Of a stretch of DNA of 36,193 bases, positions 18,742 to 27,479 are shown piece by piece. This DNA is from Pseudomonadota bacterium (GTDB lineage Bacteria > Pseudomonadota > Gammaproteobacteria > Burkholderiales > Rhodocyclaceae), in assembly GCA_021782315.1 (NCBI GenBank), contig JAJXVG010000010.1:1-36193 (forward strand), read 5' to 3'. Position numbers and translations under genes: made by a program. The notes under the pieces were generated by a model, which saw only the letters and a list, made by a program, of their open reading frames with translations, searched no databases and had not been told where the DNA came from. Every line of letters starts with the position of its first letter. The stretch's first letter is position 1.

Positions 18742-19350
18742 ATGAAGCTGATCGGCTCCCACACCAGTCCGTTTGCGCGAAAAGTACGCATCGTGCTGGC
18801 CGAAAAGAAAATCGAATACGAATTCGTGATCGATTCCCCCTGGCTGCCCGAGAGCAAGGTGCCGGAACTCAATCCGCTCGGCAAGATTCCGGTTTTGCTG
18901 CTCGACGACGAAACCGCCCTCTTCGACTCCCGGGTCATTGTCGAATACATCGACAATGTCACGCCGAACAACAAGCTCTTCCCCGCCCCCAATCGCGAGC
19001 GCACCGAAGTCAAGCGCTGGGAAGCCCTGGCCGACGGCATCTGCGACGCCGCTGCGACGGCCTTCCTCGAAGGCAAGCGCCCGAAAAACCAGCGCAGCAA
19101 CGACTGGATTCAGCGCCAGCGCGACAAGATCACCCGCGGTCTCGACTTCATGGGCGGAGAACTGGGCGAAAAGCCCTTCTGCATGGGCACCCACATTTCG
19201 CTGGCCGACCTGGCGACGGGCACCGCCCTCGGCTACCTGGCCTTCCGCTTCCCCGATATCGACTGGCGCACCAGCCACTCCAATCTCGGCAAGCTGTACG
19301 ACAAACTGATGCTCCGCCAGTCCTTCGCCGACACCGCGCCGCACGACTGA
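18742..19350 (+). CDS. Glutathione S-transferase, YibF-like
   Basis: A 202-residue cytoplasmic protein. The N-terminal thioredoxin-like domain (about 1-80) starts MKLIGSHTSPFARKVRIVLAEK, with Ser8/Ser10 in the region that holds the glutathione-activating residue of bacterial GSTs, then NPLGKIPVLLLDDE (the cis-Pro) and DSRVIVEYID (the glutathione-binding Glu/Asp-Ser). The helical C-terminal domain includes ISLADLATGTALGYL, the N-capping box motif. The style is close to E. coli YibF. The substrate is unknown; stringent starvation protein A is a less likely alternative. Confidence 0.9.
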   Translation: MKLIGSHTSPFARKVRIVLAEKKIEYEFVIDSPWLPESKVPELNPLGKIPVLLLDDETALFDSRVIVEYIDNVTPNNKLFPAPNRERTEVKRWEALADGICDAAATAFLEGKRPKNQRSNDWIQRQRDKITRGLDFMGGELGEKPFCMGTHISLADLATGTALGYLAFRFPDIDWRTSHSNLGKLYDKLMLRQSFADTAPHD

Positions 19351-19479
19351 TCGAAGCAGCGGCATCGGGGTGCCCGCGTGCGCCTTCGCCCCGAACCGGC
19401 GCCGGCCTCGCCGAAATGAACCTCGGGAAGGGTTCACCGGTCTGATCCACAGGAACAAGCCGGCGCGAGGAATCACCCT

Positions 19480-20085
19480 GTGAAAACAACGTCCAATCAT
19501 GTGCCCATGCAGAAAGTGGCGCTCTCCCTGACAACCGCCCTGGGGGCGCGCGACGAATACACCCGCCGGCATTCCGACCGGGTCGTCCAGATATCGGTCG
19601 ACCTCGGCCGGCAGATAGACCTCTCCGAGGACGAGTTGGGAATGCTGGCACTCGGCGCCCAATTTCACGACATCGGCAAGATAGGCATTCCCGACAATGT
19701 GCTGCGCAAGCCGGCAGCCTTCGAGCAGATCGAATGGGAGTGCATGAAGCAGCATGCGGAAATCGGCGAACGGATCATTCTCGCCATCAATGGCGAAATT
19801 TCCCCGACCCTGGCCCGAACCGTGCGCCACCACCACGAGCATTTCGACGGTTCGGGCTATCCGGACGGCCTCCGCGGCACGGAAATTCCGCTCTATTCGC
19901 GCATCATCTCGCTCTGCGACAGTTACGACGCGATGACCGCGACCCGCCCCTACCACCGGCCGCGCGAGCACCGGACGGTGATGGATATCCTGGCCGGCGA
20001 AGGCGGGCGGAAACACGATCCCGACCTCCTCCACGCCTTCTGCGCGGTCATCGAAAAATCCCCGATGCGCGCTCCGAACGCCTGA
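19480..20085 (+). CDS. Stand-alone HD-GYP phosphodiesterase
   Basis: A 201-residue protein made only of the HD-GYP domain, the class that hydrolyses cyclic di-GMP. The HD pair is His63-Asp64 in QFHDIGKIGIPD, followed by the metal-site His92, the His triplet 117-119 and the signature DGSGYPDGL (123-131). Another conserved His31 is in RRHSDRVV. No sensor or receiver domain is attached, so activity must be set by expression or partners. The GTG at 19480 is the likely start because GAGG lies nine bases upstream; ATG at 19507 is a shorter option. It is convergent with mnmA, 4 bases apart. Confidence 0.92.
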   Translation: MKTTSNHVPMQKVALSLTTALGARDEYTRRHSDRVVQISVDLGRQIDLSEDELGMLALGAQFHDIGKIGIPDNVLRKPAAFEQIEWECMKQHAEIGERIILAINGEISPTLARTVRHHHEHFDGSGYPDGLRGTEIPLYSRIISLCDSYDAMTATRPYHRPREHRTVMDILAGEGGRKHDPDLLHAFCAVIEKSPMRAPNA

Positions 20086-20089
20086 ATCG

Positions 20090-21187
20090 CTAACGGATGA
20101 CGCCGCCCCCCAGACACACCCGGCTTTCGTAAAGCACCACAGACTGCCCGGGCGTCAGCGCCCATTGCGCTTCGGCGAAGTTGATGCTGCAGCTTTCGGC
20201 GTCGACGCGCTCGACCTCACAAGGCTGGTCGGCTGTCCGGTAACGCGGCTTGGCGGTGTACACCCAATGGGTATGCGGCGCCCGCCCGGACACCCAGGAC
20301 AACTGCTCGGCCACCAGGTCGCTGCGGAGCAGGGCCGGATGATCGTGCCCCTGCGCGACGTAGAGAATGTTCCTTTCCATCTCCTTGCCGACGACGAACC
20401 AGGCGTCGTGATCGCCGCCGCCGGCCCGGCCCTTTTCCTTGATGCCGCCGATATGCAGCCCCTTGCGCTGGCCCAGGGTGTGGAACATCAGCCCGTCGTG
20501 CTCGCCCATCAGCTTGTTGTCGTCGAAGCGGCGGATTTCGCCTTTTTTCGGCGGCAGGTAGCGGGCCAGAAAGTCCTTGAAGGGGCGTTCGCCGATAAAG
20601 CAGATGCCGGTCGAATCCTTCTTGGCCGCCACGTGCAGCCCTTCAGCCTCGGCGATCCTGCGCACTTCACGCTTGTAGAGATCGGCCAGCGGGAAGAGGG
20701 TTTTCGAAAGCTGCGCCTGGTTCAGGCGATAGAGAAAATAGCTCTGGTCCTTGGTGCCGTCCTCGGCCTTGAGCAACTGGAATTCGCCGTCGAATTCGCG
20801 AACGCCGGCGTAATGCCCGGTGGCGATCCTGTCGGCGCCGAGTTGCAGGGCGTGATCGAGGAAGGCCTTGAACTTGATTTCCGAATTGCACAGGATGTCC
20901 GGGTTGGGCGTGCGCCCGGCCTCGTATTCGCGCAGGAATTCGGCGAAGACCCGCTCGCGGTACTCGGCCGCGAAATTGACCACCTCGACGTCGATGCCGA
21001 TGCGGTCGGCGACGCTCATGACATCGATCAGATCCTGGCGCGACGAGCAGTATTCCTCGTTATCGTCGTCTTCCCAGTTCTTCATGAACAGGCCGATCAC
21101 CTTCCAGCCCTGGCGTTTCAGCAGCAAAGCCGCGACCGAGGAATCGACACCGCCGGACAGGCCGACCACCACCGTTTTTTCAGACAT
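20090..21187 (-). CDS. mnmA: tRNA-specific 2-thiouridylase
   Basis: Thiolates uridine-34 of Lys, Glu and Gln tRNAs. The ATG at 21187 ([23 protein letters not shown]) gives 365 residues and places the P-loop SGGVDSS correctly; the frame stays open upstream to 21244, but those codons overlap the preceding gene. The catalytic Cys pair is seen in [11 protein letters not shown] and [12 protein letters not shown]. Other family parts are ATGHYAG and [11 protein letters not shown]. It overlaps the upstream transglutaminase-like gene by 8 bases. Confidence 0.98.
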   Translation of the reverse strand: MSEKTVVVGLSGGVDSSVAALLLKRQGWKVIGLFMKNWEDDDNEEYCSSRQDLIDVMSVADRIGIDVEVVNFAAEYRERVFAEFLREYEAGRTPNPDILCNSEIKFKAFLDHALQLGADRIATGHYAGVREFDGEFQLLKAEDGTKDQSYFLYRLNQAQLSKTLFPLADLYKREVRRIAEAEGLHVAAKKDSTGICFIGERPFKDFLARYLPPKKGEIRRFDDNKLMGEHDGLMFHTLGQRKGLHIGGIKEKGRAGGGDHDAWFVVGKEMERNILYVAQGHDHPALLRSDLVAEQLSWVSGRAPHTHWVYTAKPRYRTADQPCEVERVDAESCSINFAEAQWALTPGQSVVLYESRVCLGGGVIR

Positions 21188-21734
21188 CGGGCCCAGCCCC
21201 TTTCTTCCATTCGTCCAGCGGCAAAATGACCGCCGGTTGTCCATTATCGACGAACCAACTGTCGACGACGAAACGCGCCGCTTCGCCTTCGCTTATTTCT
21301 TCGATCACTGCCGACCAGTGCACCTCGATCAAGCCGAGAAAACGGCGTGCAGCCGGGATCAGCACACGATGCCAACGCAGGTAGCCGCGCGCCTCGAGCA
21401 ATTTCAGGAGCCGCGTCGTCGAGGTCGAATGATCGATGCAATCCATCTTGCCGGAAACATTGTCGTCGGCATAGTTGCCCCCGCGATCGTTATGGATGGG
21501 CGACTGCTCGCCGGCCCAGGCATACAGACGACCAATCGCCCCGGAAAGCCTTTCCCGTTCGCCGGCCGCATCGGAGGCGGCAAGCAGCGCCCGGTGCACC
21601 TCCCCGAGCTGCCCCTCGCTGTAACGGATATCCTTTTCCACCAGACAGCCGTAGTCGTAGCAGATGCTCACCGCTTCATCGGCCAGACCCGAGGCCGACC
21701 ATGAAAAGAAGAGGGCTAACAGCCAGCGACGCAT
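21180..21734 (-). CDS. Secreted transglutaminase-like/Cys protease-like protein
   Basis: A 184-residue protein with an 18-residue signal peptide ([18 protein letters not shown]). The mature part has a Cys-His-Asp order that recalls the transglutaminase-like/papain-like fold: Cys99 in [18 protein letters not shown], at the start of a helix; His139 in IEVHWSAVI, in a strand; Asp158 in [11 protein letters not shown]. The helix before the Cys and the sizes between residues suit that fold. Enzyme action is inference; the family is not one I can name. It overlaps nudJ by 19 bases and mnmA by 8, so the three genes form one translation unit. Being exported while both neighbours are cytosolic is odd. 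Confidence 0.75.
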   Translation of the reverse strand: MRRWLLALFFSWSASGLADEAVSICYDYGCLVEKDIRYSEGQLGEVHRALLAASDAAGERERLSGAIGRLYAWAGEQSPIHNDRGGNYADDNVSGKMDCIDHSTSTTRLLKLLEARGYLRWHRVLIPAARRFLGLIEVHWSAVIEEISEGEAARFVVDSWFVDNGQPAVILPLDEWKKGAGPDV

Positions 21735-22189
21735 CGGTCGTAATGCACCAGCAGGTCGAGCGGATAATTTTTCCCGGCGAGCAGATCCTCGATGCAGCGC
21801 AGAATCAACGGACTGCGATGGCGGGACCGCGTCGCCCTGACCTCGTCCAGGGTCAGCCAGCGCGCGGCGACAATGCCTTCATCCAGGGGGCGACCGGCCT
21901 CGTAACCGCGCAATTCGCCGCCAAAGGCAAAGCGCAGGTAGGTGGTGTCTTCCTTGGTCGGATGGGTCCAGTTGTAGATGCCGACCAGATGGGTCGGCTT
22001 GAAATGATAGGCCGTTTCTTCCAGCGTCTCGCGGACTGCAGCTGCGAACAGCGACTCGCCGTCCTCAAGGTGACCGGCCGGCTGGTTGAAAGCCAGTCCG
22101 GCCTCGGTTTCCTCCTCGACCAGCAGGAATTTGCCGTCGCGCTGAACGACGGCGGCAACGGTGACGTGCGGTTTCCAGATCATGCTCAT
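21716..22189 (-). CDS. nudJ: Nudix hydrolase, NudJ-like
   Basis: A 157-residue protein (155 if the ATG at 22183 is used) close in layout to E. coli NudJ, a phosphatase for thiamine and isoprenoid pyrophosphates and nucleoside di- or triphosphates. The start WKPHVTVAAVVQRDGKFLLVEE and NQPAGHLEDGESL fit NudJ. The Nudix box is G39-x5-E45-x7-R53-E54-x2-E57-E58, with all acidic metal residues present, but the usual Gly near its end is Ala60. E. coli has the same nudJ-mnmA order, which supports the call. It heads the overlapping nudJ, transglutaminase-like, mnmA unit. Confidence 0.9.
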   Translation of the reverse strand: MSMIWKPHVTVAAVVQRDGKFLLVEEETEAGLAFNQPAGHLEDGESLFAAAVRETLEETAYHFKPTHLVGIYNWTHPTKEDTTYLRFAFGGELRGYEAGRPLDEGIVAARWLTLDEVRATRSRHRSPLILRCIEDLLAGKNYPLDLLVHYDRCVAGC

Positions 22190-22230
22190 GTTCGAACGGC
22201 AAAAGCGTTATTTTACCTGCTGATTTCGGC

Positions 22231-22236
22231 TAGAAT
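22231..22236 (+). promoter_or_regulatory. Candidate -10 element before ilvE (TAGAAT)
   Basis: TAGAAT lies 37 bases before the ilvE ATG, in the AT-rich divergent gap with nudJ. It is the same hexamer as the -10 elements before queA and yajC. A -35 is not clear. Confidence 0.4.
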
Positions 22237-22272
22237 TATGAGCTTTTACAGGCGCAACACGGAGAATCGAAC

Positions 22273-23193
22273 ATGTCCATGGCGGATCGCGACGGCTTTA
22301 TCTGGCAAGACGGGAAACTGGTGCCCTGGCGTGAAGCCACCACCCACGTCCTCACCCACTCGCTGCATTACGGCATGGCTGTATTCGAAGGCGTCCGCGC
22401 TTACAACACCGAGCGCGGCACGGCGATTTTCCGCCTCAAGGAACACACCGAGCGCCTGCTCCGTTCCGCCCACATCTTCCAGATGCAGATGCCCTTCTCG
22501 GCGGAAACCTTGAACGAAGCGCAGAAGGAGGTCATCCGCGCCAACGGTCTGGAGTCCGGCTATATCCGCCCGCTCGCCTTCTACGGCTCGGAAAAGATGG
22601 GCGTCTCGCCCAAGGGCGCCAAGGTGCACATCATCATCGCCGCCTGGCCCTGGGGCGCCTACCTCGGCGAGGAAGGCATGGAACGGGGCATTCGCATCAA
22701 GACCTCGTCCTACACCCGTCACCATGTGAATATCACCATGGTCCGCGCCAAGGCCTCGGGCAACTACATGAACTCCATCCTCGCCAACAACGAGGCGACC
22801 GGCGACGGCTACGACGAAGCCCTGCTGCTCGACCCGGAAGGCTATGTCTGTGAAGGGGCCGGTGAAAACATCTTCATCGTCAGGAACGGCAAGCTGTACA
22901 CCCCCGACCTGACCGCCTGTCTCGAAGGCATCACGCGCGCCACGGTCATCCAGCTGGCCGGCGAACTGGGCATCGAGGTCATCGAGAAACGCATCACCCG
23001 CGACGAGGTCTATTGCGCCGACGAAGCCTTCTTCACCGGCACGGCCGCCGAAGTGACGCCGATCCGCGAACTCGACAACCGCCAGATCGGGGCCGGCCAT
23101 CGCGGCCCGATCACCAAGGCGCTGCAGGAAAAATATTTCGACGTGGTCTATGGCCGCTCCGCCGCGCACGCCGACTGGCTGGCCACCGTCTAA
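22273..23193 (+). CDS. ilvE: Branched-chain amino acid aminotransferase
   Basis: PLP enzyme for the last step of leucine, isoleucine and valine synthesis. It has 306 residues (start MSMADRDGFIWQDGKLVPW; ACGGAGAA upstream). Family parts: THSLHYGMAVFEGVRAY near the start, GYIRPLAFYGSEKMG, the PLP-lysine region MVRAKASGNYMNSILANNEA, EGAGENIFIV and AFFTGTAAEVTPIRELDNRQIG (the class-IV aminotransferase phosphate-binding end). It works in the same pathways as the leu genes at the left of the window. A small zinc-finger gene follows 14 bases on. Confidence 0.98.
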   Translation: MSMADRDGFIWQDGKLVPWREATTHVLTHSLHYGMAVFEGVRAYNTERGTAIFRLKEHTERLLRSAHIFQMQMPFSAETLNEAQKEVIRANGLESGYIRPLAFYGSEKMGVSPKGAKVHIIIAAWPWGAYLGEEGMERGIRIKTSSYTRHHVNITMVRAKASGNYMNSILANNEATGDGYDEALLLDPEGYVCEGAGENIFIVRNGKLYTPDLTACLEGITRATVIQLAGELGIEVIEKRITRDEVYCADEAFFTGTAAEVTPIRELDNRQIGAGHRGPITKALQEKYFDVVYGRSAAHADWLATV

Positions 23194-23207
23194 TCAGGGA
23201 GAAAACG

Positions 23208-23393
23208 ATGTCCGACGACAAGCAAGTTGAAATTACCGCCCACGACCTGCCACTGCACTGTCCGACCCCCGATGTCGCGCTGTGGAGTCAGCATCCGCGC
23301 GTCTTTCTCGACGTATTGAAGACCGGCCAGGCGACCTGCCCGTACTGCTCGACCCGCTACGTCTTCAAGGGCGAAGCGCCCAAAGGCCATTGA
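23208..23393 (+). CDS. CHCC-type zinc-finger protein
   Basis: A 61-residue protein with one zinc site: Cys18, His29, Cys44 and Cys47 (LHCPTPDVALWSQHPRVF, then ATCPYCSTRYVF). This matches the zf-CHCC domain, also found in the NDUFS6 subunit of mitochondrial complex I. Bacterial stand-alone members have unknown function. The ATG at 23208 follows AGGGAGAA. It is the second gene of an ilvE operon and lies next to a copy of the inverted-repeat element, four bases after its stop. Confidence 0.92.
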   Translation: MSDDKQVEITAHDLPLHCPTPDVALWSQHPRVFLDVLKTGQATCPYCSTRYVFKGEAPKGH

Positions 23394-23397
23394 ACAA

Positions 23398-23561
23398 TAG
23401 TGTAGTGTTGCACGCTCTCCGGCACTTAAAACCTCGTCTTTTCGGTCATGGCGGCGTTGCAAATCCGCGCGACACCACTGGGTATCGCTGTGGTTTGCGC
23501 CTTGCCCTGACCCAAAATCCTTCAGTTTTAACTGTGCCATCAAGAGTGCAACACGACACTA
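23398..23561 (-). repeat. MITE-like inverted-repeat element, copy 2 (164 bp)
   Basis: Inverted relative to copy 1 at 8150-8308. The left end is TAGTGTAGTGTTGCAC; the right end, read inward, is TAGTGTCGTGTTGCAC. It differs from copy 1 by 11 substitutions and a 5-bp insertion (ATCAA) near the right end. The central hairpin is kept: in the copy-1 orientation, GCGATAC faces GTGTCGC, one U-G wobble in place of a U-A pair. It sits between the CHCC zinc-finger gene and waaF. Confidence 0.85.
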
Positions 23562-23613
23562 GCCTCCCGGATCGAGGTCTCGGTCCGGGCCAGCCTCCCT
23601 GCCCGCTCCCCGC

Positions 23614-24624
23614 ATGAAAGCCCTGATCGTCGCCCCCTCCTGGATCGGCGACACCATCATGGCGCAACCGCTGTTCGCCCGCCTGCACTGCCTGCACCCC
23701 GGCCTGCAACTCGACGCCCTTGCCCCGCGCTGGGTTGCACCGGTCCTGCGGCGCATGGCGGAAATCAGCGAGGTCGTCGACAGTCCCTTCGGCCACGGCC
23801 AGCTCTCCCTGAAAGCGCGCTGGCAACTGGCCCGCACCCTGGCGGCGCGGCACTACGACGCCGTCTACGTCCTGCCCAATTCGCTGAAATCGGCCCTCGC
23901 ACCGTGGCTGGCCGGCATTCCCCGACGCATCGGCTTCACCGGTGAGTCGCGCTACGGCCTGATCAACGTTCGCCACCGGCTGGACAAGCGGGCCCTGCCG
24001 CTGATGGTCGAACGCTTCGTCCAACTGGCCGAGACGCCCGGCCATAGCCTGGAGAAATCGATTTTCCGGCCCCGCATCCGCTCATCGGCCGAAGACCAGC
24101 AGAAGACCCTGGTCGAGCTCCGGCTCGAACGCCCGGCCCGCATCGTCGCCTTCTGCCCGGGCGCCGAGTTCGGCCCGGCCAAACGCTGGCCGGCCGCCCA
24201 CTTCGCCGCGCTGGCCGGAAGGCTGGCCGAACTGGGCTGCGCCATCTGGCTCTTCGGCTCGCCCAAGGACCATGCCGTCGCCGAGGAAATCTCGCGGCTC
24301 GCCCCCGGCCTCTGCCGCAACCTGTGCGGCGCCACCTCGCTGGCCCAGGCGGTCGACCTGCTGGCCATGGCCGAACTGGTGGTCTGCAACGACTCCGGGC
24401 TGATGCACGTCGCCGCCGCCCTCGACCGGCCGATCGTCGCGCTCTACGGCTCGTCTTCGCCCGGCTTCACGCCGCCCCTCTCCGACCGCGCCGACATCCT
24501 CAGCCTGAAACTCGACTGCAGCCCCTGCTTCAAGCGCGACTGCCCGCTCGGTCACACGGATTGCCTGAACCAGCTCAGACCCGAACAGGTTTTTGCCGCC
24601 TGCCAGAAAAGGATAGCCCGATGA
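23614..24624 (+). CDS. waaF: Lipopolysaccharide heptosyltransferase II
   Basis: Adds the second heptose to the LPS inner core from ADP-heptose, at the inner membrane. It has 336 residues of GT-B fold (family GT9). The N-terminal domain begins MKALIVAPSWIGDTIMAQPLF. The C-terminal donor domain has FCPGAEFGPAKRWPAAHFA, LFGSPKDHAVAEEI and VVCNDSGLMHVAAALDRPIVALYGSSSP. CSPCFKRDCPLGHTDC near the end is typical of this enzyme. The stop overlaps the next gene (ATGA). The repeat element separates it from ilvE, so the promoter must lie in the 52 bases between or upstream of the element. Confidence 0.97.
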   Translation: MKALIVAPSWIGDTIMAQPLFARLHCLHPGLQLDALAPRWVAPVLRRMAEISEVVDSPFGHGQLSLKARWQLARTLAARHYDAVYVLPNSLKSALAPWLAGIPRRIGFTGESRYGLINVRHRLDKRALPLMVERFVQLAETPGHSLEKSIFRPRIRSSAEDQQKTLVELRLERPARIVAFCPGAEFGPAKRWPAAHFAALAGRLAELGCAIWLFGSPKDHAVAEEISRLAPGLCRNLCGATSLAQAVDLLAMAELVVCNDSGLMHVAAALDRPIVALYGSSSPGFTPPLSDRADILSLKLDCSPCFKRDCPLGHTDCLNQLRPEQVFAACQKRIAR

Positions 24625-25052
24625 GCGAACCGAGCAATTTCGCCTCGCCCGAAGATGTCGAACTCGCCTTTTACGATGCCATCGCCGAGCGCGATGTGGA
24701 CCGCCTGATGCTGCTCTGGGCCGATGACGAAGAAACCGTCTGCGTGCACCCAACCGGCGTCCGCCTGCTCGGCCTGCCCCCCATCCGTGAAAGCTGGCGC
24801 AGCATATTCGCCAGCGCCCGCCTGCGCGTCCGACCCGAAGCCGTCACCCACTGGCACAGTACCGTCTTCGCCATCCATCACCTGACTGAGCTTCTCTTCG
24901 TCGGCGACGACCCCAGCCCGCACGGCCCGCTCTACGTCACCCACGTCTACGTCCGCGGCTCCCGCGGCTGGCGCCTGGTCAGCCGGCACGCCTCGGCGGC
25001 CGACGACAGCCATCAGGCGATGGCCGAGGCCATGCCGCACACGCTGCATTGA
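24621..25052 (+). CDS. SnoaL/DUF4440-like (NTF2-fold) protein
   Basis: A 143-residue protein. EDVELAFYDAIAERDVDRLMLLWADDEETVCVHPTG gives the first helices and the strand of an NTF2-like cone; GPLYVTHVYVRGSRGWRLVSRHAS gives the final strands. Such folds bind or convert small ligands; no clear catalytic pair is seen and the substrate is unknown. It begins in the waaF stop codon (ATGA) and ends at the start of the hydrolase gene, so all three are probably cotranslated. Confidence 0.85.
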   Translation: MSEPSNFASPEDVELAFYDAIAERDVDRLMLLWADDEETVCVHPTGVRLLGLPPIRESWRSIFASARLRVRPEAVTHWHSTVFAIHHLTELLFVGDDPSPHGPLYVTHVYVRGSRGWRLVSRHASAADDSHQAMAEAMPHTLH

Positions 25053-25057
25053 AGCCC

Positions 25058-26014
25058 ATGCCGCCCTACCGCGCCCCGGGCTGGCTGCCGGGCGGCCAGG
25101 CACAAACCCTCTGGCCGCTGCTCATCAAGCCCCGCCCGCTCGAACTGCGCCGCGAACGCTGGACAACGCCGGACGATGACTTCATCGACGTCGACCATCT
25201 CGACGGCCCGACCGAGAGCCCGCTGCTCGTCCTTTTTCATGGCTTGGAAGGCAGCGCCCACAGCCACTACGCCATTTCGACCGCGCATGCCTGCAAGGCC
25301 GCCGGCTGGCGCCTCGCCCTGCCGCATTTTCGCGGTTGCTCGGGCGAATTGAATCGGCGGCCGCGCGCCTACCATTCGGGCGACTCCGCGGAAATCGACT
25401 GGATACTGCGCCGCCTGCTCCTGGCCAACGGCGGGCGCCGGCTGCATGCCGCCGGCGTTTCGCTCGGCGGCAACGCCCTGCTCAAGTGGGCCGGCGAACG
25501 AGGTAGCGGCGCCGGCGAACTGGTCAGCGGCGTCGCCGCTCTCTGCGCTCCGCTCGATCTCGCCGCCTGCGGCCACCATCTGGCCAAGGGCTTCAACCGC
25601 ATCTACACCCGTCACTTCCTGCACACGCTGAAAGCCAATTCCAGTCGTCGCTTGCGGCTCTTCCCCGGCCTCTTCGACGAGGCGCGCATGCAGCGGGCGA
25701 TCAATCTCCACCAGTTCGACGATACCGTCACCGCGCCCCTGCACGGCTTCGCCGGCGCCGACGATTACTGGCTGCGCGCCTCGGCCAAGCCATGGCTGAA
25801 ATCGATCGCCGTACCGGCCCTGGCGGTCAATCCGAAAAACGATCCCTTCCTGCCATCCCGCCACCTGCCGAGCGCCGCCGACGTCAGCCCCAGCGTTCGT
25901 CTCGAACATCCCGCCGACGGCGGCCATGTCGGGTTCGTCAGCGGCCCCTTCCCGGGAAACCTGGACTGGTTGCCGCAAAGGCTCTTACACTTCTTCATTT
26001 TCGAAACGTCATAA
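25058..26014 (+). CDS. Alpha/beta hydrolase, YheT-like
   Basis: A 318-residue hydrolase of the YheT group. The opening PPYRAPGWLPGGQAQTLWPLL is typical. Catalytic parts: oxyanion region FHGLEGSAHSHY, LPHFRGCSGELNR, nucleophile Ser in GVSLGGNALLKW, Asp in NPKNDPFLP and His in GGHVGFV. The ATG at 25058 is chosen; a TTG at 25049 would overlap the preceding stop and add three residues. The substrate is not known, though YheT proteins are taken to be esterases. It is cotranscribed with waaF. Confidence 0.92.
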   Translation: MPPYRAPGWLPGGQAQTLWPLLIKPRPLELRRERWTTPDDDFIDVDHLDGPTESPLLVLFHGLEGSAHSHYAISTAHACKAAGWRLALPHFRGCSGELNRRPRAYHSGDSAEIDWILRRLLLANGGRRLHAAGVSLGGNALLKWAGERGSGAGELVSGVAALCAPLDLAACGHHLAKGFNRIYTRHFLHTLKANSSRRLRLFPGLFDEARMQRAINLHQFDDTVTAPLHGFAGADDYWLRASAKPWLKSIAVPALAVNPKNDPFLPSRHLPSAADVSPSVRLEHPADGGHVGFVSGPFPGNLDWLPQRLLHFFIFETS

Positions 26015-26093
26015 AATAATGCCATTCGACTCGGACGGCAAAGACTGCCGCCAACATCCGCTTTTCTGAACCCACTCTCTCGACTGGACAATC

Positions 26094-27470
26094 ATGAGCC
26101 AACTTCCCGCTGAAATTTTCAAGGCCTACGACATTCGGGGCATCGTCAACCGTTCGCTGACTGCCGACGTCGTCCGCCGGATCGGTCACGCCCTCGGTTC
26201 GCTGGCTGCCGAACAGGGCCAGAAGGCCATCGCCGTCGGTCGCGACGGCCGCCTGTCCGGCCCGGAACTGGCCGGCGCGCTGATGGACGGCATCTGCGCG
26301 GCCGGCATCGACGCCATCGACGTCGGCTGCGTACCGACCCCGGTCACCTATTTTGCCGCCTACGAACTCGGCTGCCATTCCTGCGTTTCGGTCACCGGCA
26401 GTCACAACCCGCCGGATTACAACGGCCTGAAGATGGTCATCGGCGGCACGACCCTGGCCCTCGACGCCATCCAGGACCTGAAGAAACGAATCGAAGCCGG
26501 CAATCTCAGACACGGCAAGGGAGAACGGCGCAGCGCCGATGTCCTCGCCGCCTACGTCGATAAAATCGCCGGCGACGTCCGCCTGGCCCGCCCGATGAAA
26601 ATCGTCATGGACTGCGGCAACGGCGTGGCCGGCGCCATCGCTCCCGAACTCTTCAAGCGCCTGGGCTGCGACATCGTGCCGCTCTATTGCGAGGTCGACG
26701 GCAATTTCCCGAACCACCATCCTGACCCCTCCAAGCCGGAAAACCTGGCCGACGTGATCAAGGCCCTCCGCGAAACCGACGCCGAGATCGGCATCGCCTT
26801 CGACGGCGACGGCGATCGCCTGGGCGTCGTCACCAAGGATGGCGAAATCATCTTTCCCGATCGCCAGCTGATGCTCTTCGCCGCCGATGTGCTGTCGCGC
26901 GTGCCCGGCGGCACGGTCATTTACGACGTCAAATGTACCCGTCTGCTCGCCCCGTGGATTCGGCAGCACGGGGGGGTACCGCTGATGTGGAATACCGGCC
27001 ACGCGCTGGTCAAGGCCAAGCTGCGCGAAACCGGCGCCCCGCTGGCCGGCGAGATGTCCGGCCACACCTTCTTCAAGGAACGCTGGTACGGTTTCGACGA
27101 CGGCCTGTACACCGGCGCCCGCCTGCTCGAAATCCTCAGCCAGGCGAAAGACGCCAACCAGGTTCTGGAAAATCTGCCGAATTCGCCTTCCACTCCGGAA
27201 CTCAACATCAAGATGGCGGAAGGCGAACCCTTCGCGCTGATCGACAAACTGAAGAAAAACGGCCGCTTCAACGGCGCCGACGAGATCGTCACCATCGACG
27301 GTGTGCGCGTAGAATATACGGACGGCTTCGGCCTGGCCCGCCCCTCGAATACGACGCCGGTCGTCGTCCTCCGCTTCGAGGCCGACAATGCCGCCGCGCT
27401 CGAACGCATTCAGGCCGATTTCCGTCAGGCCATCGAGAGCGTTTGGCCGGGAATCCAACTACCGTTCTAA
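26094..27470 (+). CDS. Phosphomannomutase/phosphoglucomutase (AlgC-like)
   Basis: Moves the phosphate between C6 and C1 of mannose or glucose, feeding nucleotide-sugar synthesis for LPS or exopolysaccharide. It has 458 residues with four domains in order: the start EIFKAYDIRGIVNRSLT, the active phosphoserine loop SVTGSHNPPDYNG, the Mg-binding loop FDGDGDRLG, the sugar-binding loop GEMSGHTFFK and the C-terminal phosphate-binding RPSNTTPVVVLRFEA. The dual-specificity AlgC type is inferred from length and motifs. The signalling gene starts 10 bases later (GTG). Confidence 0.95.
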   Translation: MSQLPAEIFKAYDIRGIVNRSLTADVVRRIGHALGSLAAEQGQKAIAVGRDGRLSGPELAGALMDGICAAGIDAIDVGCVPTPVTYFAAYELGCHSCVSVTGSHNPPDYNGLKMVIGGTTLALDAIQDLKKRIEAGNLRHGKGERRSADVLAAYVDKIAGDVRLARPMKIVMDCGNGVAGAIAPELFKRLGCDIVPLYCEVDGNFPNHHPDPSKPENLADVIKALRETDAEIGIAFDGDGDRLGVVTKDGEIIFPDRQLMLFAADVLSRVPGGTVIYDVKCTRLLAPWIRQHGGVPLMWNTGHALVKAKLRETGAPLAGEMSGHTFFKERWYGFDDGLYTGARLLEILSQAKDANQVLENLPNSPSTPELNIKMAEGEPFALIDKLKKNGRFNGADEIVTIDGVRVEYTDGFGLARPSNTTPVVVLRFEADNAAALERIQADFRQAIESVWPGIQLPF

Positions 27471-27479
27471 GGGAATTTC

